64,000 nucleotides of DNA from Paenibacillus radicis (ex Gao et al. 2016) (GCF_014641555.1 NZ_BMHY01000008.1:129009-193008), one strand, 5' to 3'; positions 23,919-32,927 are shown, counted from the first letter of the stretch. Numbers and translations: made by a program. The notes: generated from the sequence alone by a model not told the origin.

Positions 23919-24511
23919 GTGAACAAAATAGAGATCGTATTGACCAAACAGGGAAAGACTTTTAAGGATTACCGGCATTTAACGATTACGGAAGGAAGAG
24001 AAATCTGCATTGTTAATTTTATTAAAGGCCGGCTATATCCCGACAAGAAGACGATGAACCCGACCTACGAGTCATATCCCGTCAAGCAGGATGCAATTAT
24101 GAAGGTGATTTCCCTCCTCAACTGGATGATTTCCAAGCCTATGTTCCGACGGGTATGTTCATAACCTGGTTGGTTAAGAATGATTTGATCAGCAAACAAA
24201 GCCGCAAAGAAGATGTGTCTGAAATCGAGCTGGTCAAAAAGAACGAAATGACAGGTGCTCAAATTTATCGTCGAAATTGGGATGGCGTGTTGAGCTCGAA
24301 GGAGTTGTCGGATGAAGCAGATGCGTTCGCCCGTGAATATCTCAATATTCACAACGACATCTATACGGCTGTTGATTTCACGAACTTACTGGCCGCTGAC
24401 TTGCCGACGATTTACCATGTAGAAGATTCCATTGATAACTATCATAAAATAGAGCCGATCATTACGAAGCGCTATCAGGACTGGATGAGTCGCAACAAAT
24501 CTAATAGTTAA
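23919..24511 (+). pseudogene. Frameshifted DUF7832-like gene
   Basis: One gene split by a single-base frameshift near 24092-24098. The first frame (GTG 23919, good GAGGTGAT site) runs GKTFKDYRHLTITEGREICI to ESYPVKQDA and then loses homology-like character. The other frame takes over seamlessly with YEGDFPPQLDDFQAYVPTG and continues through GMFITWLVKNDLISKQSRKE to 24511. The second part looks like the DUF7832-type domain (GDFP ... GMF..W pattern; ending YHKIEPIITKRYQDW). As written, translation stops at 24164 after 81 residues, with the remainder possible only from ATG 24155. Cause: a real mutation or a base lost in sequencing. The domain name is a tentative recognition. Confidence 0.7.
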
Positions 24512-24584
24512 GCTATCCAGACTTTTTATTTTCGATGTATAATTTTGGTAGTCTAATACAAAGGGTAACTGGAGAATGCGATAA

Positions 24585-25520
24585 ATGGATAATAACTATA
24601 AGGATAGAATTGAAATCGTCATTCAATACATTAAGGAAAATAGTAGTCAAAAACTCAATCTTGATAGATTGGCTGATGTTTCGAATTTTTCGAAGTATCA
24701 TTTTACAAGAATATTTACTTCTATAGTTGGTGTGACTCCAGTTGCATTTTTAAATCGAGAGCGTTTACAAAAAGCTGTATATTTGTTAACTGAAACAAAC
24801 AAGACGATTCTGGATATTTCTATTCAATGCGGTTTCGAGTCGGTATCTACCTTCAATGCGGTTTTTAAAAAGCATTATGGGAAGACCCCAGGTGTCGTTA
24901 GAAATCGTATAAGGAAAGATAGCAATATTTCATCCTTTTTTAGCAATAAGCAAGAAGAGTTATTTCCTTATGAGAACTACAATAGAAATGGGAAAAACAA
25001 TATCTTGCGGAGGGCTTGGGAGAATATGATCACTATTAAGCAGCTTCCAGAATATGAAGTGGCGTACGTTAGGCATGTCGGAAGTTATTTGCATACTTAT
25101 GTTGCTTGGGATAAGTTAGGACGCTGGGCAAGCGATCAGGGACTTACACCCGAAAACCATCATTTTATCGGAATATCCTTGGATGATGGAAACTTCGTAG
25201 AAGAATTAGCTTGTCGATATGATGCTTGTGTGACATTGCCAAGTGGATATGAAAGACAGCAGTCTAATACGCAGGTAGAGTTTAAAACACTATCTGGCGG
25301 AATGTATGCTGTATACTCCTACTATGACACCATTGATAAATTCGTTCTCGCCTATCAGAACGTATTCAGCCTTTGGTTGCCGAACAGCGAGTATGATGCC
25401 GACGATAGACCATGTCTGGAATTTTGTATGAATGATCCTGCTAAGGATAAGGAAGGGAAATGCAAAGTTGATTTATATGTACCAATCAAAAAAATGAAAA
25501 TCGAAGCGGTGAAGGCATGA
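24585..25520 (+). CDS. AraC family regulator with GyrI-like effector domain
   Basis: A 311-residue regulator of the SoxS/Rob-like type: an N-terminal AraC DNA-binding domain (residues 5-105; LNLDRLADVSNFSKYHFTRI and ILDISIQCGFESVSTFNAVF) followed by a GyrI/BmrR-like ligand-binding domain (about 150-308; TIKQLPEYEVAYVRHVGSYL and the terminal KCKVDLYVPIKKM). Such fusions sense hydrophobic drugs or metabolites. The stop overlaps the next gene (ATGA), so the GNAT at 25517 is translationally coupled and probably in the same response. No transporter is adjacent. Confidence 0.92.
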   Translation: MDNNYKDRIEIVIQYIKENSSQKLNLDRLADVSNFSKYHFTRIFTSIVGVTPVAFLNRERLQKAVYLLTETNKTILDISIQCGFESVSTFNAVFKKHYGKTPGVVRNRIRKDSNISSFFSNKQEELFPYENYNRNGKNNILRRAWENMITIKQLPEYEVAYVRHVGSYLHTYVAWDKLGRWASDQGLTPENHHFIGISLDDGNFVEELACRYDACVTLPSGYERQQSNTQVEFKTLSGGMYAVYSYYDTIDKFVLAYQNVFSLWLPNSEYDADDRPCLEFCMNDPAKDKEGKCKVDLYVPIKKMKIEAVKA

Positions 25521-26089
25521 TCGTAGAGGCAGTTTTTGTACAGTTTCCGATTCTCCAATCTAATGTTCTGCTATTGAAGAAGATAGAGGATCATCATCTT
25601 GACGAAGTGTTCGAAATCTATAACAATGACACTGTATTTGAATACTGCGGCATTATTCCCAAACATAATAAAGACACCGTGAAGAACATGATTGGCCATT
25701 TCGAGAGAGACTATAACAAACAGTCCAGAGTGAAGTGGGGGATATTTGTCGTTGCCGAGCCAGAACGGCTGCTGGGCATTATTGAAGCGATGGACTTTAA
25801 CCAGAAGGTAAATGCCGTGACGATTGGCTATTTTTTATCCGAAGCGCAGTGGGGTAAAGGGATCGCTACGGAAGCATTAAAGATATTACTCCAGTTTTTG
25901 TTCGACGATGTCAACGTCAACAGAATTCAGGCTGAGGTGATGCCTGCCAATGAGAATTCCAAGAAGGTATTGCTCAAGAATGGCTTCATTAAAGAAGGAA
26001 CATTAAGGCAATCCGCACTATGGGCGGGGAAAGGTATTGTCGATTTAGAAATATACAGTATTCTTGAAGAAGACTATGTAAGAGGATAA
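25517..26089 (+). CDS. GNAT family N-acetyltransferase (RimJ-like)
   Basis: A 190-residue GNAT enzyme. Seen: LLLKKIEDHHLDEVFEIYNN, the acetyl-CoA loop GYFLSEAQWGKGIATEALKI (near 108-127, consensus Q-W-G-K-G) and NRIQAEVMPANENSKKVLLK followed by NGFIKEGTLRQ. It overlaps the AraC/GyrI regulator by 4 bp (ATGA), so the regulator and enzyme form one unit; acetylation of a drug or small amine sensed by the regulator is a plausible but unproven role. The DNA alkylation repair gene starts 14 bp downstream. Confidence 0.88.
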   Translation: MIVEAVFVQFPILQSNVLLLKKIEDHHLDEVFEIYNNDTVFEYCGIIPKHNKDTVKNMIGHFERDYNKQSRVKWGIFVVAEPERLLGIIEAMDFNQKVNAVTIGYFLSEAQWGKGIATEALKILLQFLFDDVNVNRIQAEVMPANENSKKVLLKNGFIKEGTLRQSALWAGKGIVDLEIYSILEEDYVRG

Positions 26090-26103
26090 GGAAGTGTTTA
26101 GCA

Positions 26104-26811
26104 ATGGATTTAGAAATGGTCATGCAAGAGCTTGAGGCGCTCGGTAAGGAGCGAACCAAAAAAATTTACGAATCCAATGGCGCACATGAACCGCTTTTTG
26201 GTGTGGCTACAGGCCAAATGAAGCCAATCTTCAGAAAAACAAAAATAAACCAGCCGCTGGCAGAGCAGCTTTACGCGACCGGTAATTATGACGCGATGTA
26301 TTTTGCCGGGATCATCGCAGACCCGAAAGGGATGACGGCAGCGGATTATGACCGTTGGATTGACGGGGCTTATTTTTATATGATATCCGATTATGTCGTT
26401 GCCGTTACGTTGGCGGAAGCGGACATTGCGCAGGAAGTAGCGGACAAGTGGATCGCGAGCGGCGAAGAGTTGAAGATGTCGGCGGGCTGGAGCTGCTATT
26501 GCTGGCTGTTAGGAAATCGGAAGGATGAAGAGTTTTCCGAAAGCAAGCTGGCGAATATGCTTGAAATGGTGAAGGATACGATTCATGATTCGCCGGAACG
26601 GACGAAATATGCAATGAATAATTTTGTATACACGGTAGGGGTTTCCTATGTGAAGCTCCATGATCAGGCGATGCAGACGGCGAAGGAAATAGGTCCGGTA
26701 GAGGTTAATCGGGACAAGAAAAAAAGCAGTGTTTTGATCGCATCCGAGCGTATTCAGAAGGCGGTAGATAAAGGGGATATAGGTTTCAAGCGTAAGCATG
26801 TAAGATGTTAG
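26104..26811 (+). CDS. DNA alkylation repair protein (AlkD-like HEAT fold)
   Basis: A 235-residue member of the AlkD-like family, built of HEAT-like helical repeats; related AlkD enzymes excise N3- and N7-alkylpurines without base flipping. Seen: N-terminal LEALGKERTKKIYESNGA, FGVATGQMKPI, LYATGNYDAMYFAGIIADP and the helix pairs ADKWIASGEELKMSAGWSCY. The characteristic Trp and Asp residues near DRWIDGAYFYMISDYV are present, but the catalytic residue cannot be assigned with certainty. It starts 14 bp after the GNAT gene and ends at a strong terminator. Confidence 0.85.
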   Translation: MDLEMVMQELEALGKERTKKIYESNGAHEPLFGVATGQMKPIFRKTKINQPLAEQLYATGNYDAMYFAGIIADPKGMTAADYDRWIDGAYFYMISDYVVAVTLAEADIAQEVADKWIASGEELKMSAGWSCYCWLLGNRKDEEFSESKLANMLEMVKDTIHDSPERTKYAMNNFVYTVGVSYVKLHDQAMQTAKEIGPVEVNRDKKKSSVLIASERIQKAVDKGDIGFKRKHVRC

Positions 26812-26828
26812 ATAACATCCCCCCCATT

Positions 26829-26862
26829 AATACTAACCTTATTGGAGGTTAGTATTTTTTTT
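26829..26862 (+). terminator. Terminator after the AlkD-like gene
   Basis: AATACTAACCT (26829-26839) pairs perfectly with AGGTTAGTATT (26846-26856), 6-nt loop, then a T8 run. Confidence 0.95.
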
Positions 26863-26965
26863 GCCTTCACCAGGTATGCCCCTCATCGGTGCAGGTTGAA
26901 TTTATGCATGTTTATCAACAATACGCACACGCTATCAAAAAGAGTTTAAACAATCTTTAATGTTA

Positions 26966-26982
26966 GTTTATATAACATAAAC
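26966..26982. promoter_or_regulatory. Upstream dyad in the sugar-locus control region
   Basis: GTTTAT (26966-26971) and ATAAAC (26977-26982) form an inverted repeat containing TATAACATAA, also found (as TTTAACATAA) in the promoter dyad at 27108-27125. A possible distal binding site for the locus regulator. Confidence 0.4.
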
Positions 26983-27018
26983 ATCACGCTAATTTAACGA
27001 AATTTTAAAGTTGTGAAA

Positions 27019-27034
27019 ATGTAAACGAAACCAA
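27019..27034. promoter_or_regulatory. cre site (CcpA operator) upstream of the sugar operon
   Basis: ATGTAAACGAAACCAA matches the Gram-positive cre consensus WTGNAANCGNWNNCAW at every fixed position. It lies about 100 bp upstream of the predicted transcription start of the carbohydrate locus, consistent with carbon catabolite control. Confidence 0.6.
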
Positions 27035-27100
27035 TCTCAGAATCTGGGATCTAAAATTTCCGAAAACAAAATATAGCCAATAAAAACAAAACAAGACCAT

Positions 27101-27128
27101 TTGAACGTTATGTAATTTAACATAATAT
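27101..27128 (+). promoter_or_regulatory. Promoter of the carbohydrate locus with an internal dyad
   Basis: TTGAAC (27101-27106), 16-bp spacer, TAATAT (27123-27128). The spacer holds TTATGT (27108-27113) and ACATAA (27120-27125), an inverted repeat that would place a regulator directly on the promoter. Confidence 0.5.
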
Positions 27129-27175
27129 TGGGTTAGGCAAACAAGGCCGAATTGAAATGGGGAGGAAATAAAGAG

Positions 27176-28459
27176 ATGAAGAAAACAGCAAAGATAACGC
27201 TTGTATTATCCATGTGCATGATGTTGTTGGCCGCTTGCGGCGGCAAAGGCAATGATACCAACGCCACGCCAACCGCTTCTCCTGATTCAAGCGAAACCGC
27301 TTCCACTGACGGAGAATTGAAAGGTACAATCACGTGGGCTACACACCGTACCGAGCTGGTTGACACGGATCTGAAAAGATACGTAGAAAAGTTTGAAGCG
27401 AAATACCCAGGCACCACGGTGAAAATCGAAGGTCTGAAGGATTACGAGCAAACGATTCGTGTACGGATGGCGGGCAATGAATTGCCTGACGTGTTGTCCC
27501 TGGTCGAAACGACAAAGGCTGATTTGCCTACCTTTTATGAGCCATTGGACGATCTCGGTCTGAACGACAACATTTACTTCAAGGACTATAACTCCTATGA
27601 AGGCAAGCTGTACGGCATTACGCAACAAACGGCGATCAATGGCCTTGTATATAACAAAAAGGCTTTTGAGAAAGCGGGCATTACCGCACCGCCAAAAACA
27701 TTGGATGAGCTGTTCACCGTTGCAGAGAAGCTGAAGGCGGCAGGCATCGTTCCAATGGCGACGGCCTTCAAAGATGGTTGGACCCTGCAATACTGGACGG
27801 ATCCGGCTGAATTCATCTACGGAAGCACGAGCCTGCGCAACGATAAGCTCAATACAGACACGCCGTTCACTGTAGACGGACCTTATGGCCAAGGCTTGGG
27901 CATTCTTAAGCAGCTCTATGATAAAGGCTACCTGGAGAAAGACATCTACTCCGCAAGCTGGGATCAAACACAGAAGGACATTGCAACTGGCAAAACAGCG
28001 ATGATGTACATCGGCAACTGGTTCTTCTCCAACCTTATTGCGGCAGGATTGCCGTCTGAGGATATCGGATTCGCTCCGCTTCCTTTTGACAACAGCGGAC
28101 AGTTCAAAGGCATGATGCGTAATGACTGGGCTTATGCGGTCAGCGCGCAAAGCAAAAACAAGCCGCTTGCTAAAGCTTTCGTTAAATTTATGCTGGAAGA
28201 GTCCGGAGACGAAGCGGATCATATGATTATTTCTCCGCTTAAAGATAAGAAGCAGGATCTTCCGCAATTGACGGAGTTTATGAGCTACAATCCTACGATG
28301 TTGGAAGCTCAATCTGTAGATACGAAAGTAACGACGGCAGAAAACAAAATGCAATTCAATGTGTTTAAGTTCATCCAAGAATCAACGGTAGGCAACCTTC
28401 AAACGGTATTCGATGGCTACAATAAGAAATGGAAAGCAGCCAAAGAAGCTACTAAATAA
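27176..28459 (+). CDS. Carbohydrate ABC transporter substrate-binding lipoprotein
   Basis: A 427-residue extracytoplasmic solute-binding protein of family 1 (sugar type), anchored as a lipoprotein: signal peptide with lipobox LAAC, Cys21 acylated. The mature protein starts after a Thr/Ser/Asp-rich linker. Seen: TITWATHRTELVDTDLKRYV, FEAKYPGTTVKIEGL, LPDVLSLVE, ALAKAFVKFML and the hinge-region Trp-rich patches (WTLQYWTDPAEF). It captures a sugar or oligosaccharide for the permeases at 28571 and 29455. ATG 27176 follows GGGAGG; an ATG at 27152 is further from it. First gene of the locus, behind the cre site and dyad promoter. The ligand is unknown; the enzymes downstream suggest galactosyl/GalNAc glycans. 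Confidence 0.92.
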   Translation: MKKTAKITLVLSMCMMLLAACGGKGNDTNATPTASPDSSETASTDGELKGTITWATHRTELVDTDLKRYVEKFEAKYPGTTVKIEGLKDYEQTIRVRMAGNELPDVLSLVETTKADLPTFYEPLDDLGLNDNIYFKDYNSYEGKLYGITQQTAINGLVYNKKAFEKAGITAPPKTLDELFTVAEKLKAAGIVPMATAFKDGWTLQYWTDPAEFIYGSTSLRNDKLNTDTPFTVDGPYGQGLGILKQLYDKGYLEKDIYSASWDQTQKDIATGKTAMMYIGNWFFSNLIAAGLPSEDIGFAPLPFDNSGQFKGMMRNDWAYAVSAQSKNKPLAKAFVKFMLEESGDEADHMIISPLKDKKQDLPQLTEFMSYNPTMLEAQSVDTKVTTAENKMQFNVFKFIQESTVGNLQTVFDGYNKKWKAAKEATK

Positions 28460-28492
28460 AGCTGCAGTACTATCAATAGTCTTGCTATGACC

Positions 28493-28534
28493 GACAAAAT
28501 GGATGGCTGGTCTCCCCGGATTATCCATTTTGTC
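28493..28534 (+). terminator. Intergenic stem-loop after the binding protein
   Basis: GACAAAATGGAT (28493-28504) pairs perfectly with ATCCATTTTGTC (28523-28534), followed at a short distance by a T-rich run. Placed between the binding-protein gene and the permeases, it probably acts as a partial terminator or RNA-stability element that keeps binding protein above permease, a common arrangement in ABC sugar operons. Confidence 0.75.
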
Positions 28535-28570
28535 GTCCTTATTTTTTATCGGTAAGAGAGGGGAGAGACA

Positions 28571-29458
28571 ATGATCAACAAACTTAGCTACAGTAAGCAA
28601 AAAGGCATTCTGATCATTTCGTTTCTAATTGTTCCATTATTGTTACTTTGTTTATTTTCTCTATATCCGGCGGTTTATCTTGTCTATTTAAGCTTTATGA
28701 ACTGGGATGGGTACAGCCCGGTTAAAACCTTTGCAGGCTTTGCCAATTACAAGGATGTGTTTGCCAACAAAGAGATCTGGCAGGCCTTCTCACATAACTT
28801 CGTCTATTTGGGCTGGGGGCTTCTGCAGAACGTAGGCGGTCTGGTATTCGCACTAATGCTCAACTCCAAGCTTCGCGGGCGTAACGGTTATCGGGTTATG
28901 CTGTTTATGCCTTATATTATGAACGGCGTTGCCGTCGCTTATATGTTCAACTATGTATTCAATTCCGAATATGGCTCGCTGAATACGTTGTTGCATAGTG
29001 TAGGACTTGATTCGCTAGCGATTAGCTGGTTTGGATCTCCCAAAATCGTCAACCATGTTCTAGGCTTCATTACGCTCTGGAAGTTCCTCGGACTTAATAT
29101 GGTCATTTATTTAGCGGCTTTGCAGTCGGTGCCTTCAGACATTATTGAAGCGGCTCGTATTGATGGAGCATCCCGGATGCAAACGATTTTCCATGTTATT
29201 CTTCCTAATATGGTAAGAGTCATTGAATTGAATCTGTTCCTGACGATTATCGGTACGCTGGAAATCTTCGATCTTCCGTTCTTGTTAACGAAAGGCGGAC
29301 CGCTTGGTGCAAGTGATACGTTCCTTACGAAGACGGTCGAGATGGCATTCAAATTCAATAACTTCGGCATGGCTTCCGCAATGAGCCTTACCTTGATTGC
29401 CGCCGTTATTGTCATTTTAAGCGTGCAAAGATTGGTTACCCGGAGGTGGTCAGATTGA
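28571..29458 (+). CDS. ABC sugar transporter permease, MalF-like
   Basis: A 295-residue inner-membrane permease with six predicted helices; first FLIVPLLLLCLFSLYPAVYLVY (17-38). The ATPase-coupling EAA loop is EAARIDGASRMQTIFHVILP (about 193-212). It forms a heterodimer with the next gene product and needs an ATPase not encoded in this locus, probably a shared MsmX-type ATPase elsewhere, as in Bacillus (inference). GAGGGGAG precedes ATG 28571. Its stop overlaps the next start. Confidence 0.93.
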   Translation: MINKLSYSKQKGILIISFLIVPLLLLCLFSLYPAVYLVYLSFMNWDGYSPVKTFAGFANYKDVFANKEIWQAFSHNFVYLGWGLLQNVGGLVFALMLNSKLRGRNGYRVMLFMPYIMNGVAVAYMFNYVFNSEYGSLNTLLHSVGLDSLAISWFGSPKIVNHVLGFITLWKFLGLNMVIYLAALQSVPSDIIEAARIDGASRMQTIFHVILPNMVRVIELNLFLTIIGTLEIFDLPFLLTKGGPLGASDTFLTKTVEMAFKFNNFGMASAMSLTLIAAVIVILSVQRLVTRRWSD

Positions 29459-30288
29459 GAACAATGCGATTCCAGCCGTTATCATTCCTCAAGCATATCT
29501 TTATATGGATCGCCATTGCTGTGATCATTTTCCCGCCTTATGTTCTCGTAATGAACGCGTTCAAGGATAAGCAGGAATTTACACAGACGAGCGTTTTTAA
29601 GATGCCGAACAGCTTTCTGAATTTTGATAACTTCATAGATGTACTGCAGCGGGCCCATTTGGACAAAGCGTATATGAATACAATCACGATCATCGTTATT
29701 GCGGTTATCGGCAATATTTTGCTCGGAACTATGGTAGCTTTCGTTCTAGGCCGCTTCGATTTCAAGTTGAAAAAGGCGGTAATGGGCGCTTATATCGCGG
29801 TGTCGTTTGTTCCGACGATTACGACGCAAGTTGCTACCTTTACAGTGATTAATAATCTGCATCTCTATAACACAATCTGGGCTTCTATCGTTCTGCACTT
29901 CGGGACGAATGTTCTGCAGATCTTCATCTACTTGCAATTCATTCGCAATATTCCGAAGGAACTGGATGAGGCTGCAATGATGGAAGGCGCATCTTTGTTC
30001 AGAATCTATCGCACCATTATTTTCCCATTGCTTACGCCGGCAACGGCAACGATTGCGATTATTAAGACGATCGATATCTACAACGATATGTTCATTCCTT
30101 ATCTGTACATGCCATCCAGAAGCTTGGTTGTGGTCTCCACAAGTCTGATGAATTTCTCCTCAGAGCGCAGTACAGAATGGGAGTTAATGTCAGCAGCGAT
30201 TCTGATGATTATGGTGCCAATCGTTGTTCTTTATTTATTCTTCCAGAAGTACGTGTTTGCCGGAATTGTAAGCGGTGCTGTAAAATAA
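29455..30288 (+). CDS. ABC sugar transporter permease, MalG-like
   Basis: A 277-residue inner-membrane permease, partner of the preceding gene. Six predicted helices (first IFIWIAIAVIIFPPYVLVMN); EAA loop EAAMMEGASLFRIYRTIIFP (about 184-203). The TTG at 29455 is chosen because GGAGG lies 8 bp upstream; it overlaps the previous stop (TTGA), indicating coupled translation. A GTG at 29446 or ATG at 29464 would change only 3 residues. The ATPase is missing from the locus. The sensor kinase gene follows after 37 bp. Confidence 0.92.
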   Translation: MRTMRFQPLSFLKHIFIWIAIAVIIFPPYVLVMNAFKDKQEFTQTSVFKMPNSFLNFDNFIDVLQRAHLDKAYMNTITIIVIAVIGNILLGTMVAFVLGRFDFKLKKAVMGAYIAVSFVPTITTQVATFTVINNLHLYNTIWASIVLHFGTNVLQIFIYLQFIRNIPKELDEAAMMEGASLFRIYRTIIFPLLTPATATIAIIKTIDIYNDMFIPYLYMPSRSLVVVSTSLMNFSSERSTEWELMSAAILMIMVPIVVLYLFFQKYVFAGIVSGAVK

Positions 30289-30325
30289 CTGTACTTGCAA
30301 TCTCGGACAACTAGGGGGAACGGGC

Positions 30326-32143
30326 ATGAGAAAAAGGATTAACGGAAGCGTATTCCAAAGGGTGGCTGAGCGGTCATGGATCATCTTTGCCAACCTGAAT
30401 ATGCAGCAGAAGCTGCTAATCGTATTCCTTTTTCTTGTCTGTCTTCCTGTTGTAATGGTCAGTTATGCATCCTCCTATTACTATTCGCGGTCGATAAAGG
30501 ACAATACGATCGCTTATGCGACGGAAACGACGACCAAAATGCTGTTGAGGCTCGATGATTATGTGACGGATCTCTATAATATGTCAGCAATGCCGCTCTA
30601 CAACAAAGAGTTTCTAGAGATGCTGGCCGATCCCAATATCGAGCTGCAAAAAAGCAAATCGATTTATACCTATATCGAGAATTTAAACAAAATTAAGCCG
30701 GAGACGATGTCGGTCTACGTTTTTGATAATTACGGCAGAGTGTATTACAACATTAAATCCTTGTCGACTCGTAACAATCTGGATGAGATTAAGGATGTGT
30801 GGGCGCAGATTGCCGCGCGTGGCAGCGGTCGGCCCCAGCTTGTCAGCACGAAAGAAATCTCGACGTACCAAGATTCGTATTACGCGTTCTCGGTAATCAG
30901 ACAGCTTAAGCAGACAACGGATATGAGTCCTATCGGCTATATCGTTTTTGATACGAATATCACTGCGATAAACCGGCAGATGCAGGACTTTGATCAGGTC
31001 ACCAAAGGGAAGACGATCCTCGTCGATGAGAGCAACATGGTTGTGTTCGATAGTGAGGGCAAGCTGACTACTAAAAATTTGTCGAACGATGAGTCCCTTC
31101 GGTTAGCTGCGGCAGACAGAGGTTCTTTTCCGATTGAGGTAGAAGGCAAATCTTATATTTGTACGTATGCCAAGTCCTCTCTGACCAATTGGAAAATGTT
31201 CGTCTATATTCCGGTAGAAGAAGCGACGCGGCAGGCGGCGGTAACGCGTAATATTACGCTCATTACGACTGGCGTGTTTGTTACGATCGCTTTATTGTTT
31301 GCTATCGCGATTTCCTATGCGCTTACGCGGCCGCTTATCAAGATTAAGACGCTGATGCAGGAAGTGCAAACAGGCAATCTGGATGTGAGCTTTAATCAGA
31401 AATATCGGGATGAGGTCGGGATGCTAGGCCGGCATTTCAATATTATGGTCAATCGGGTCAGGGAACTGCTCGAGGAGGTTAAGTGGACGCAAAGCCGTAA
31501 GAAGGAAGCCGAATACGCAGCGCTGCAGAGTCAGATCAATCCGCATTTCATCTATAACACGCTTGAAACGATACGAATGAAAGCGGAAATGAATGATGAT
31601 GAGGAAGTCGCTGACATGACGTTTACGTTAGGGAAGCTGCTTCGCTATGGTGTCAACCATGAGGAACAGCGTGTCACCGTCGGCCAAGAGCTCGGTCATT
31701 TGAACAATTATATGCTGCTGCAAAATACGCGATTTGCGAATAAGTTTCAGCTGATTAATGACATTCCGGCTGCAGATTATGACATTCCCTGCATCAAGCT
31801 GATGTTCCAGCCGATCGTCGAGAATGCGGTTCATTACGCCTTCAAGAATAGGCTTGGGGAAGGCATGATCCGTCTCTCTGTCCTTCATGAGGGAGAGGAT
31901 GTCGTCTTTACCGTTGAGGACAACGGAAGCGGAATGGATGCGCAGAGACTCAAGGCGATAAGGGATCATATGGCGGGAACCCGTGAGCTTCCTCCAGGCA
32001 AGGGCATTGGACTTCGTAACGTGAATGACCGCATCAAACTCCAATACGGGGAATTGTATGGCTTGCATCTAGAGAGCAGTGAGAGTAAGGGCACCCGAGT
32101 TATGATCAGGCTGCCCGACAAGCGGTTGCGGGAGGAGGGGTAG
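30326..32143 (+). CDS. YesM-type sensor histidine kinase
   Basis: A 605-residue membrane kinase that senses an extracellular sugar signal. Order: TM1 (about 29-50), an extracytoplasmic dCACHE-like region (about 51-310), TM2 (311-333), HAMP (about 334-385), His_kinase with the phospho-acceptor His407 in QSQINPHFIYNTLETI, and a HATPase_c domain with the N-box ENAVHYAFKNR and G-boxes GSGM and GKGIGLRNV. The YesN-type response regulator starts 2 bp after its stop. It sits inside the ABC/hydrolase cluster, so it probably activates that operon in response to a substrate. Typical of Paenibacillus sugar loci. Confidence 0.94.
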   Translation: MRKRINGSVFQRVAERSWIIFANLNMQQKLLIVFLFLVCLPVVMVSYASSYYYSRSIKDNTIAYATETTTKMLLRLDDYVTDLYNMSAMPLYNKEFLEMLADPNIELQKSKSIYTYIENLNKIKPETMSVYVFDNYGRVYYNIKSLSTRNNLDEIKDVWAQIAARGSGRPQLVSTKEISTYQDSYYAFSVIRQLKQTTDMSPIGYIVFDTNITAINRQMQDFDQVTKGKTILVDESNMVVFDSEGKLTTKNLSNDESLRLAAADRGSFPIEVEGKSYICTYAKSSLTNWKMFVYIPVEEATRQAAVTRNITLITTGVFVTIALLFAIAISYALTRPLIKIKTLMQEVQTGNLDVSFNQKYRDEVGMLGRHFNIMVNRVRELLEEVKWTQSRKKEAEYAALQSQINPHFIYNTLETIRMKAEMNDDEEVADMTFTLGKLLRYGVNHEEQRVTVGQELGHLNNYMLLQNTRFANKFQLINDIPAADYDIPCIKLMFQPIVENAVHYAFKNRLGEGMIRLSVLHEGEDVVFTVEDNGSGMDAQRLKAIRDHMAGTRELPPGKGIGLRNVNDRIKLQYGELYGLHLESSESKGTRVMIRLPDKRLREEG

Positions 32144-32145
32144 TT

Positions 32146-32916
32146 ATGCTTAAGGTGATGGTTGTGGATGATGAGGAACAGATTCGTCAAGGCATTGTGA
32201 AGATTCTAACCCGGTATCAGGGAGAACTGGAAATAGCCGGTCAGCATGCGAATGGTCTTGAAGCGCTGCTTCAAATCTCAAGCATGGAGCCCGGTGATCT
32301 GGACCTGATTCTTACCGATATCGAGATGCCGATGATGAACGGGCTTGATTTCATTGCGCAAGCCAAAAGCAAGCTGCCCGATCTTTGTGTCATTATGCTT
32401 AGCGGCTACAATGACTTCGAGTACGCGCGCCGGGCGATGAGGGCAGGAGCGACAGATTACTTGCTGAAGCCGATGGACAAGGTGGAAGTGTTCCGGCTGC
32501 TTGCCCAATGCGAGGAGAAGAAGCATGCTGCACTCCAGCATAACCAGACGAAAGAAGCTGCGCTGCCAGCCTCAGCGCCCGCAACCGAGAAAACGATCGT
32601 AGAACGCATTCGGAAGCTGCTGGGGAAAGAGTACAGCAGAGATATTGATTTGAAATATATTTCTGGCGAAATCGGCCTAAGTTCAAGTTATATAAGCAAG
32701 GTATTCAGCCGGGAGACGGGTGAGACGATTACGGATTGCTTAAACGGCATCCGGATTGCGAAAGCCAAGCAGTTTTTGCGGGATCATCCGAATTTGAAAG
32801 TATACGAGATTGCTCATAGTGTCGGTTACGGCGATAAAATTTATTTTCAGAAGCTGTTTAAACGAATGGTTGGCGTCACTCCGCTTGAGTATCGCGGGGG
32901 TGCGCTGGACGGTTAG
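32146..32916 (+). CDS. YesN-type AraC response regulator
   Basis: A 256-residue DNA-binding response regulator: receiver domain (1-125; DD at 8-9, phospho-acceptor Asp58 in LTDIEMPMMNG, conserved LLKPMDK) and an AraC helix-turn-helix pair (about 155-255; ISGEIGLSSSYISKVFSRET and YEIAHSVGYGDKIYFQKLFK). Shorter than most YesN proteins, which carry a long middle region. It lies 2 bp after the kinase gene. Likely binding sites are the TAACATAA-containing dyads at 26966 and 27108 (inference). Confidence 0.93.
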   Translation: MLKVMVVDDEEQIRQGIVKILTRYQGELEIAGQHANGLEALLQISSMEPGDLDLILTDIEMPMMNGLDFIAQAKSKLPDLCVIMLSGYNDFEYARRAMRAGATDYLLKPMDKVEVFRLLAQCEEKKHAALQHNQTKEAALPASAPATEKTIVERIRKLLGKEYSRDIDLKYISGEIGLSSSYISKVFSRETGETITDCLNGIRIAKAKQFLRDHPNLKVYEIAHSVGYGDKIYFQKLFKRMVGVTPLEYRGGALDG

Positions 32917-32927
32917 GGGAGAGAAGG

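Noticed and set aside
23919-24511. Two separate small genes instead of a frameshifted one
   Set aside because: The second frame reads back in register to the break point, and its ATG at 24155 has no ribosome site.
27287-28378. Long minus-strand frame opposite the binding-protein gene
   Set aside because: It lies wholly within a confident lipoprotein gene, lacks a ribosome site and has composition typical of an antisense shadow.
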